Positions 1-8,800 of a stretch of DNA of 64,000 nt are shown in pieces. Below the pieces are notes generated by a model. It was not told where the DNA came from, made no database searches, and was given only the letters and a program-made list of their open reading frames with translations. Numbering within the stretch: position 1 is the stretch's first letter; each line of letters begins with the position of its first letter. The DNA is from Paulinella micropora (taxonomy: Eukaryota > Cercozoa > Imbricatea > Euglyphida): NCBI GenBank assembly GCA_009731375.1, contig BJOX01000212.1:474137-538136 (forward strand). Direction: 5' to 3'. The translations under genes and the position numbers were made by a program.

Positions 1-1468
1 TGTTACTGCCTATAACCCGAGAGCGAATGGCAAGATCGAGCGGGTACATAGACCTCTCAAAGCCTCGCTTAAGATGTACTGTATGAAGAAGGAGAATCAG
101 AGAGCCTGGGTGGAGGCAGCACCTTCATTTGCCTTTGCAATGAACTGTCTACCCTCATCGGCATTAGGAGGAGCCAGGAGCTCAGTCTCGCCATATCAAT
201 TGGTTTACGGCCGAGAGCCTAATATCCCAACCTCACTTCTGCATCCAAAAGACACTTGGGCAGATGAGGATGAGTTGTTCGGGATGAGACTAAGAGCGAA
301 GATGGAGGCGGAACAAATAGTTGCATCGAACAGGGAGGCGGAGCGCAGAAAGACTGACGCACAAGGAGTGCGACAAGCGCACTTAGATCAAGTCCGTTTC
401 CAGGTTGGGGATATTGTACTCTTGTACCATCCTCAAGTCCCTAAGATGGTTAGCTCTAAGCTGTTTACCCACTGGAAAGGACCATACCAGATCATGGAAC
501 AGATGGGACCTCTGAATTATACGATCAGGGTTAGAGGGAAGGTGCAGATTGTGAATGTTCGAAGGCTGATCAAATATGACCCCTTCTTACTTGAGGATGA
601 ATCCGTTGAGGATGCGTTGAAACGGATGAAGGAGGACTTCCAAGAGGTACCGCCTATACAGAAGGAGGATACCTTAGAGGAGGAGAATGCCTATCGGGCA
701 CCGGTCACGGAGAAGGAGGAGACCGAGAAGGAGAGTAAGGAAGACTCAAACCGCAAAAGCGCGGCGGGGACTCAGTCTAAAGCCCCCATAGTCCGCGGCG
801 GTACGAAGGAGAAGTTCACGGAGGCGCAGAGGAGGAGAGCGCAAAACGATCTCATCTTCGACCAACCGAGGAAGGTGGCAAGGTCGACGCGAGCGACGGA
901 TGTCCATGGAGGAGGAGGGGAGAAGGACACTAACCCGAACGCGGGTAATGTGGACATTCGACATGTGCGATGGAAGGAAGGAGAGGCGATTGCGGCCATC
1001 AAGTGGGTCCGAGACGCTTTTTATCTGTTGAGACCGGCAGAATCTCATGTTGCCGATGACACTCTCTCAGATCTTTATCTCATGCGAGCTGTGGCGGTCC
1101 CGCAGACTACACGGGCAGCACGGACATCGAAGAGATCCTTAGCAGCAAAAACGATACAACCGGTACTCCATTTTTGGAGAAGCATGGACCCTGTTGAGGA
1201 TCCAAAAGCTAGACAATATTTACCGGTGTACAAAGACGCGAAAAATCTCGAGACATGGGATGATACTATTACCCTTCGAGACAAAGACCACACTGCGTGG
1301 ACTATTCAGTCACTGCCTAGAGGAGTGCTTGACATTCCTTTTGACTTATCTTTGGGCGCCATCCCTAACAAAATATGGGACATTCTGGAGGAGTCGAAGT
1401 TTGACTTGACTTTTGTTGGCGGCCCGCCACCTGGCAAAGGGGTTCGCGCAAGGCGACGAAGGCAGTAA
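1..1468 (+). CDS. Ty3/gypsy pol, 3' part only (copy 1, cut by window edge)
   Basis: This is the C-terminal part of a Ty3/gypsy polyprotein; the rest lies left of the window. The first bases are inside the integrase core (the segment with catalytic Glu in KIERVH), followed by the GPY/F module (HWKGPY near base 470) and a long C-terminal extension ending in an Arg-rich tail at a TAA. It matches 10146-11613 at a constant offset of 10145 with roughly 20-25 mismatches by eye and no indels, so two near-identical elements sit in tandem. Unlike copy 2, this copy reads through to the shared TAA, so it shows the intact C-terminus. The start at base 1 is arbitrary. Confidence 0.93.
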   Translation, partial: VTAYNPRANGKIERVHRPLKASLKMYCMKKENQRAWVEAAPSFAFAMNCLPSSALGGARSSVSPYQLVYGREPNIPTSLLHPKDTWADEDELFGMRLRAKMEAEQIVASNREAERRKTDAQGVRQAHLDQVRFQVGDIVLLYHPQVPKMVSSKLFTHWKGPYQIMEQMGPLNYTIRVRGKVQIVNVRRLIKYDPFLLEDESVEDALKRMKEDFQEVPPIQKEDTLEEENAYRAPVTEKEETEKESKEDSNRKSAAGTQSKAPIVRGGTKEKFTEAQRRRAQNDLIFDQPRKVARSTRATDVHGGGGEKDTNPNAGNVDIRHVRWKEGEAIAAIKWVRDAFYLLRPAESHVADDTLSDLYLMRAVAVPQTTRAARTSKRSLAAKTIQPVLHFWRSMDPVEDPKARQYLPVYKDAKNLETWDDTITLRDKDHTAWTIQSLPRGVLDIPFDLSLGAIPNKIWDILEESKFDLTFVGGPPPGKGVRARRRRQ

Positions 1469-2510
1469 GTGACATTTTTTTCTTTTATCACGCGTCGGAC
1501 ATTGAAAGCTGCATGTGGATTAATCTCATAGTGCCCATGTCAGATCATGTCTTATTAAAATGTTTTTATACCATTGTTGTTACTTGGCATTTTTATCGCA
1601 ACATATGAGTGCGAGGGTCAATCGGCAAATGGATACGACACCGTATAAGGGGATCGCTTGTGAGTTTAGCGATGGTGTTCCTGGTACGACCCTGCTTCAA
1701 GTATCCAGGGTGATGTTCTCAAAAAATGTTCTCATAGTAGACATATTAAATTTTTTTCTTTGGATATACTTAATATCGTCATACCAGCACGGTCCGTCTC
1801 TACTTGTGTCGGCATATCGCATGGTCGGGCTCACTCACCCCGGCTTTGGATATAGTTATTAGGTCTGGCCCCCTAGTACTATATTAAGGTAACCGATTGA
1901 ATACAAGGGTATGTTATTAAAAGACAATGTATTTACTGATCGGAAGTGTTTTTGGAGAAGGAGAAAAATTATAACGCTGCTTTTATTGCAATAGTAATAC
2001 TATTTGTTCTTGACATACTGCCTCAGAATTAAGTTACGGGGGGGACAACAAGTGTGGAAGGAGGAGTTTTTATTTACAAAAACGAGGCTGGAGATTTATA
2101 GTTGACTCGTGTCTGGCGTATGCGTTTTATATATCCACTGCACCGTCTATCCGTGGGTTAATGCACTTAGTTGCGACACCCCGTAGCGTTTGTGCAGAAA
2201 AGAAATCAGCAATTATATGACGAAAATATTGCATATTTCCGTCATAAAAACGGGAAGGGGTACTGTAGGCATCACCCCCCGGATAGCCGGTAAAAAGTAC
2301 CCTTTTTCTGGTGTCAGGTGCACCTAGTTTTTTCCCATTATTTTCAATATCGTTTGGCCGGATTTGACCTAATGCCATTTTAACCTTGGTCTGTTGCCGT
2401 TTTCTTTTCGGCTTCACTGAGCTAATATAACGAGACATCATTCTCTTTTGGGGATTTGTGTCTGGTTGTATTACCGACTTTTTATTGAGCTATCTTCGGG
2501 GATTGTAACA
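1469..2510 (+). repeat. 3' noncoding region and LTR shared by the tandem Ty3 elements
   Basis: This block follows pol of copy 1 and precedes the leader of copy 2. It is repeated after copy 2 at 11614-12664. The homology stops abruptly after TGTAACA at 2510 and 12664, which marks the right LTR edge (a standard ...CA end). The left LTR edge cannot be placed because both copies share the upstream internal sequence. Candidates are TGTT at about 2004, or TGTGG at 2053 just after a G-run resembling a polypurine tract. TATATA at about 2130 could be the LTR promoter. The LTR-proximal part is clearly more diverged between copies than pol. Confidence 0.75.
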
Positions 2511-2511
2511 T

Positions 2512-2529
2512 TGGAGTCACCAGCACAAG
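2512..2529 (+). other. Primer-binding site of Ty3 copy 2
   Basis: Directly after the LTR end (one base gap) the sequence reads TGGAGTCACCAGCACAAG. TGG at this position is the expected complement of a tRNA 3' CCA end, so this is where minus-strand DNA synthesis would be primed. I could not assign the tRNA species. Confidence 0.6.
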
Positions 2530-3279
2530 GCTGATTTCTTTTCTGGCTTGTTTTTGGAACAGCAGAAAGAAAAATTGGACAGACCTATCTCTTCTGAGTA
2601 GGTGTTCCAAAAAACAAATACTCCAGCACATCCCCACACAGCTCTTTTTGCAAAACTAGACGTCTAGGCGTTTGTGAGTAGGTGTCTCAGTACCCTCTCC
2701 ACAGCCTGTATCTGTGTCCTCACAAGGAGGCCAGACACCAGACCTCGTAGCTGTTCTTTTGTTCTCTCTTGAGACAGAGACAGAGTAGGTCAACAGACGT
2801 ACAAACAAACACTCACAGATACAAACAAACTTGAAGGACACGAGCGTAGTACTCTACCTTTCAAGTCTGTGCACTTTGTTGCCTCTCAAACCACACACAT
2901 CAGAGTATTTTTGCAAATCTCTGACTGTCTTTCGACAATAGGTCTGAACAAGTGTCAGACGACAAGTCGACTTCTCAAGGAGTGCTTCTCTAGCCTCTTT
3001 GACATTATCTGTACATAGGTCCTCGTACCTCATAACAGATACAACAACAAAAAGAGAAAAAGAAAAGAGGAGTGGAGAAGGAGATCAAATTTTCAGAGAA
3101 AGTCGTACAGATTACTTCTTTCTCACAAAAAAAAAAAAAAAAAACACATAAGACATAGAGGTGAGACGCTCTCTCTCTATACTGTCTTTTCGTTTTTTCT
3201 CTCTATTCGTTCCTCATAGACGAACAGAGCAATTACTGGGTAGAAACAACTCTGTCTCATCCGTATTCCTTCAGCATCC
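2530..3279 (+). other. 5' leader of Ty3 copy 2
   Basis: About 750 bases of untranslated leader lie between the primer-binding site and the gag ATG. I see no protein homology. It contains a short poly-A tract at about 3127-3144 and AG-rich stretches. Packaging or dimerisation signals may be here but cannot be recognised by eye. Confidence 0.5.
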
Positions 3280-5790
3280 ATGTCTACTAGGTCTGAAGAC
3301 TGGCAGGAAGGAGGGGGGGAGAGTGAGCGAACCCCAGGAAACGAAGAGGAGTTCGTTGACTCTCATGCAGAAGGAGGAGATCTGGCACCTTCCTTTGACA
3401 CAGGAGGAGCAGAGAATCAATTTTTTACTGCGCCTTCCTTTGACACAGGAGGAGCAGAGGAAGTCGAGGAGGAGGAGAAGGGAGGAGAGGAAGCGAGGTT
3501 TGTGGCCGAATATGGCAAACTAAGTAAGAAGGAGTTTGAGGAGAAGAAAGGGAAGGATGAGGCCTATAAATGGCTATACATTCCCCAAGAAATGCGATGG
3601 GGACAACCCTTGAAGAAGGAGGACATCTGTTACCCTCTCCCAAGGCAAGCTCTGCCTCTGGCAGAATTCCTCAGAGACGACGGTGCACAGTTACAGGTGC
3701 AACATGTCTCATTTGGGGACAATATGTCTTTACTGGAGCTACTCGACCTCTCATGGACAGTGTTTGAGTGTGCTATACTCTTTGAGTACCAGACTGGAAA
3801 GACTGTGCTGCCATGGAACACAAGAGCACTGGCTAGGTTGCTCGATCCTGGTCAGGACATTGATTCAATAAAGAGAGTGGAAAAGGAGTTTAAGTTCAGG
3901 AATCCAAAAGGACAGATCAATGTCATGGATGTGTCTCTGAAACTTATGGAGGCCAAGTTAGTGGACCTGGGTAAACTCCAACACACCCAGTTTGGCAGGG
4001 ACCTTCACCCGGCCCTGAGGGAAATAGAAGGCGAAGCTGGAGGGGTGACGAGGATGAAGAAGCTGCATGCGGCCTTGGTGAAGGATGACGCATGGAAGAG
4101 GTGGGTCTTCACGAAGGATCATACGATCTTGGAGGGGACGGCCGCACCACCCCCCACCAATAAAGCGGGAGAGAAGGAGTTGGCGGAGAAGGCCTTGTTC
4201 CTTCGGAAGGCAGCTGAGATCCTGTCTTTTTTTCATCATGCCCAAGAGCTGTATATCAAAGAGCTAGCGGCTGAGAAAGAAAAGAAGGAGATGGAGGCAA
4301 AGATTGCATTAGCCAAGGCGGCGGGAACAAAGGGACCGAAATATTCCTCTGGATCTTATATGGCTCCCTCGGGCCGCTCCGCCCCGTCAGCCCACACAGC
4401 CCCTTCGGCCCCTGCGACTAGCTCAGCGCCTACCACTGTTATTGTCAACAGTAATGACAAAAAGGACAGACAGGCTATCATACAGGCCTTCCAAAAATAT
4501 ACAAAGTCCGATGCCACTGCTCTGACGCTGTATGCAGAGACAGCGAGTCAGAAGGACACGGATGCGAACCTTCGAGACAAGCTCAGAAGAATTGATGCTT
4601 GTATGAAGCAGCATCCAACGGACGAAACACAGGAGTATGAGGCGTTGTACACCTTGTTGGACCCATCAATCATCACACAAGGGTTTGATGTTGGGGAGTA
4701 CAAGGCGATGAGAGCGGTAGAGGTGGCGGCTAGGAGAGCAGCCTCAGACCTGCAATGCACGGTGCCAGTTGCCGTCCTCTTGCAATACTTTAAAACTCAT
4801 GGGTATCAGCACCTGTGCACTGGTACTTTGATTGGGTTTGAGATTTTTCAAGAGGTGAACGAAGGGCTGGGCATTGGCACGAGGTTGGCAGCGATCCTCA
4901 CTGAGGTCAGCGCCAAGTACGGGCTCTTTTATAGCCGGAAGTCTATCATTTTGTACTTCCTGAGTGCTTTGTGTACACGACACCCGAGCAAGCTCGCAAG
5001 GATCATACAGTCCTGTCCGACCTTCACGGCGGTGAAGACGGCGGATTTTTTAGAAACGAATATATACGAGAGGACTGTAGCGGCTACTCCGCCGGGCGAC
5101 CTGTTCAAGGAGGTGCTCGACGCGTGTTCCGAATTGGACACGGCCACCGAGTCATTCTCCAGTGCCGCGACACAGGGGGTTGGAGGTGCTCAAGCAGCAC
5201 ATGCAACTCGAACGGCAGGTCTCAAGAGGGGGAGAGATGAGCCGACGCCGTGCTACCGCTATTTTTCATACATGGCGTGTAAGCATGAGGCACAGAAAGG
5301 AGTAGGCAATTGCCTCTTCAGCCACGACTCTCTTGATGATAGGCAGCGAAATCTTTTCCTTAGAGAGCTCGAAGGCATGAAAAAGACCATGTACGCCATG
5401 TACAAGAAGGAGTTGGAGGAGGGGAGGTGGAATGCGAATATGGTCTCGGATGCGGAGTTCCGGGAGGCCATCATTTACTTCCTTGACAGAATGAAGAGAA
5501 GGGAGAAGAGAGAGACATCGGGCCGATCAAAGGCGCCGACTAGAGGAGGAGGAGAGACGAGAGGATCGTCACGAGGGTCCCGAGGGACACCAAGAGGGGC
5601 GGCACCACGAGGACGAGGCTTTCGTGGAAGGGGAGGACGGACCCCAGCGCGCCCTCCCAGAGGACACGGATACTGGAATTATAGCACCAGTTCCAGCTCC
5701 AACTACCCCCAGCAAGCTTATACCGCTACGGAGGGGGGACGTCAAGACGAAGACACCGGCTCAGGTGAGCGTGTTGTCGTCGTAGACTGA
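3280..5790 (+). CDS. gag: Ty3/gypsy Gag with CCCH zinc finger and RGG tail
   Basis: An 836-residue Gag-like protein starting at the first ATG of the long frame. The N-terminus is acidic with a duplicated segment (PSFDTGGAE twice, DNA repeat at 3388-3459). The middle is helical and charged, as expected for a capsid region, with a Ser/Ala/Pro linker near residues 355-390. Instead of the usual CCHC knuckle, a CCCH-type pattern is visible: C658-x8-C667-x10-C678-x3-H682. The last 90 residues are RG/RGG-rich, a typical RNA-binding tail. It ends in TGA at 5788-5790; the downstream pol frame is the same frame with no other stop between. Assignment as Gag rests on position before pol; capsid homology is inferred. 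Confidence 0.85.
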   Translation: MSTRSEDWQEGGGESERTPGNEEEFVDSHAEGGDLAPSFDTGGAENQFFTAPSFDTGGAEEVEEEEKGGEEARFVAEYGKLSKKEFEEKKGKDEAYKWLYIPQEMRWGQPLKKEDICYPLPRQALPLAEFLRDDGAQLQVQHVSFGDNMSLLELLDLSWTVFECAILFEYQTGKTVLPWNTRALARLLDPGQDIDSIKRVEKEFKFRNPKGQINVMDVSLKLMEAKLVDLGKLQHTQFGRDLHPALREIEGEAGGVTRMKKLHAALVKDDAWKRWVFTKDHTILEGTAAPPPTNKAGEKELAEKALFLRKAAEILSFFHHAQELYIKELAAEKEKKEMEAKIALAKAAGTKGPKYSSGSYMAPSGRSAPSAHTAPSAPATSSAPTTVIVNSNDKKDRQAIIQAFQKYTKSDATALTLYAETASQKDTDANLRDKLRRIDACMKQHPTDETQEYEALYTLLDPSIITQGFDVGEYKAMRAVEVAARRAASDLQCTVPVAVLLQYFKTHGYQHLCTGTLIGFEIFQEVNEGLGIGTRLAAILTEVSAKYGLFYSRKSIILYFLSALCTRHPSKLARIIQSCPTFTAVKTADFLETNIYERTVAATPPGDLFKEVLDACSELDTATESFSSAATQGVGGAQAAHATRTAGLKRGRDEPTPCYRYFSYMACKHEAQKGVGNCLFSHDSLDDRQRNLFLRELEGMKKTMYAMYKKELEEGRWNANMVSDAEFREAIIYFLDRMKRREKRETSGRSKAPTRGGGETRGSSRGSRGTPRGAAPRGRGFRGRGGRTPARPPRGHGYWNYSTSSSSNYPQQAYTATEGGRQDEDTGSGERVVVVD

Positions 5791-5865
5791 CGGGAGGAGA
5801 AGAGAGAGGAAAAGAAGAGAGAGAAGGAGATAAAAACTGTTCTTTTTAATCCGACAGTCACAGTT
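5788..5865 (+). promoter_or_regulatory. In-frame TGA between gag and pol (possible readthrough site)
   Basis: The gag stop TGA (followed by CGG) is the only stop separating gag from pol. The 25 codons after it, up to the pol ATG at 5866, stay open in the same frame and are purine-rich. This fits Gag-Pol synthesis by stop-codon readthrough, as in gammaretroviruses, but reinitiation at the pol ATG or a mutated former sense codon are equally compatible with the sequence. Confidence 0.5.
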
Positions 5866-8800
5866 ATGCCTACTGTTGATGAACAGGATACGAACGGTTC
5901 CGTTCCTCCCAGACGTGAAGGTGAAGGCACACAGCCTCACAAGCCTCAAGGTAAGCACTTGCTAGTTCATCCTTCGAGAGCTAATATGATAAATGATGCG
6001 AATAGGAAGGCGAAGAAGGCGATGGAGGAGAGGAAGCCGAAACCAAAGGCTAGGTCTCCTCCTACGAAGAAGCAGCGGACCGTACCCCCGCCAAAGGACT
6101 CAATAGTCTCTGCTATAGACACGAGTACACTCGGTGTACCAGACTCTGTCCAAAAGACACTCGAGATACCGGAAGCCCCGGAGACTCAAGAAGTTAAGTT
6201 GGCGGAAAAGGGGGGAGAACGAGAAGAGGACAAGGAACTTGAGCTTAGACTCAAAACCCTAGAACGAAAAATTCATGTGCTAGCGGCTAGTTTACATAGA
6301 CCAGACGCGCTATGCTACACTGACCTCTTTTGTGAAACTTTACAAACCACATTAAAAGTTGGTAATGATACGATGGCGAATATTAATATTGTCGGCCAGA
6401 AGTTTTTGAATAGTCACCGGACATGGGTGGACAAAAACATTAGAAAAACAAAGGGGACCCTAAAAGGGGTAGGCAGCCGTACGGAAATTACGGGCATCGT
6501 CACATTAATTTTCAAATTGAAATCCGGTCGAGTATATCGTGCGGACCTCTATGTTGTCCCCGATTACCACGGTTCAATCCTGCTGTCGTATGACCAATTG
6601 GCTACGATGGGGGCTGTGATCGATTGCGCCGCACGGCGGGTGATTTATGGAGTGAAGAATGGAGAGGAGGAGGATATTAATCCGATGACTGCTACTGACT
6701 CATACGAGGCTTTTGAGCTGAGTCTAGCAACGGAGAGGAAAAAGTTGGCCTTCGTACATGAGGCAACTGAAGCCTATGTACACCCCTATGTCACAGTGCC
6801 GGAGGAACTGACCTGGACCGACAATTGGGAGACGGAGATGCAGGCGTATACGGTTACGATTCCCGCATGGGACAGAAAGTCTATTGATGACTTAGTCGTA
6901 GCGCGTAATGAGGAGATAATATGTGTTGCGAAACAGTGCCCGTCGTTGGCCAGATTCGCAGAAGGTGGCGGGGCAGATGTCCATATTACTAATGGCTACT
7001 GTTACCATGCGAAGGTGTCAGATGAGAAGAGAGAGGCGTTTGTGCCAAGGAGGAAGGGGCGTATCCCCGATACTCCAGCGGATGACATTAAAACTTTTAT
7101 CACGAACTTTTGGGGCGATGTGCCTACCTGGCCGCGCTCATTAACTGAAGTGAAAAAGTGTCTACGGACTCTATTTGAGAGTAACAAGCCGTATACTGTC
7201 ATTCTGCCATACAATGAGAAGGCGATCTGGGCACAGGAGATAAGGGACCGGCTTATTGATCATCCTATACCTGTTCCTTCTCGCAAGCAACAGTTAGTGG
7301 TGGCTTGTCGACTCGGGTCTCGGGAGCAGAGCAGTGCATACAAGCAAAAGCTCAGAGCCCAGGACAAGTTGAAATTGATACCTCAAGCTTTCACATGCTT
7401 TGATGGTTTCTACACCCGTAAGGCTCCGATACAATACGCGAACCTTATTGATATGCTTGTCGGGCTGGGTCATGATGATGAGCCGGACACAGTCACGTAT
7501 GAAAGAACGGGACTAGACGATTTGTCCGAGGAAGATTTGAGTTTGGAGGAGGACTTAGCGCCCCTCAAGGAGCATAAGAAGATGTCGGAGGAAGATTTCC
7601 AAGCGGCGGCGCGGAAAATTTTAGAAGAAGGAGTGGGTTCGGAGAGAGAGAAGGCGTTTCTCAAAGCTAAGATGGAGGCGTACAGAGAAATTTTCGACCC
7701 TCCTCGGGCAGGTGGTGTAAAGTCGGATGACTTCACTGCTGTCATTTACAAGATACCGGGTGCGGAGCCATCTCCGGCACCACGGAGGGCAAATTTGAGC
7801 ATACATGAGGCAAAAATAGCGGAGGAGAATGTGAGACAGTTGCTCGATGAGGACTTTATTGAGAGATCTACATCTCCAATTGTCTCTCAACCGAAAATCG
7901 TCCCTAAGCCAGGAGGAGAATGGCGCTTGACGATCAATTATGCCCGTGTGAATAAGGTGCTAGAGGAAGAGAGAAATCCTCTGCCGACCTTAGAAGAAGG
8001 CAGAAGGGTGCTGCGGAATGCTAAATTCTATTCGGTCATTGACCTTAAGAACGGCTTCTGGCAGATACCACTGGACGAGAAATCCAGATGGCTGACTGCA
8101 TTCGTTGTGGGTATGGAAATATACCAGTGGAAGGTGCTTCCAATGGGACTCAAACAGGCCCCGGGGCTCTTTCAGAAGGCGATGCAGAAGATGTTGAGCG
8201 GTCAATATGACGACCAGTCGGAGGATGGTTTTATGAGAAGGAGAGGACAGAAGGCGGGAGAATATGCATTTTGTTACATCGATGACATCATCGTATACTC
8301 TAACACAATGGAAGAGCATATCGATCACTTGTCAGATGTCTTCAGGCGCATCGGAGCTTTTGGCCTGAAATGCAACCTAAAGAAATGTCAGCTTGCCAGG
8401 ACAAGTGTGACGTATTTGGGTTACGAGATTTCTCATAATAGGGTCTCGATATCGCGCGAGAAGAGGGAGGAGATCATGAGTAGACAGTTGCCAAAGAATC
8501 GCACAGAGTTACACTCTTTTCTTGCGATGGCACAGTACTACAGCCAGTTCATACCCGATTGGGGTGCAACTCGGGCTAAGCTGGAGAAGATGATTGATTT
8601 TGGAGACTTTGAGAAGTGGGATGAGGAGGCTTTGCAGGCGTTTAATACGCTCAAAGATATCATTTATAAAGATCCCAAGGACGGCGGATTAGTACTTATG
8701 ATGCCCGACTTTACGAAACCGTTCGTAGTCGACACGGATGCATCTAAGTTTGCGATTGGCGCGGTGCTGCAACAGGAAGATGAGGAGAAAAAGTTGCGCC

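Noticed and set aside
746-1048. Minus-strand frames under the Ty3 pol genes
   Set aside because: Shadows of the conserved pol frame; identical shadows occur under copy 2.
2512-2529. Assigning the Ty3 primer to a specific tRNA
   Set aside because: The complement was not recognised with confidence, and no tRNA set is available here.
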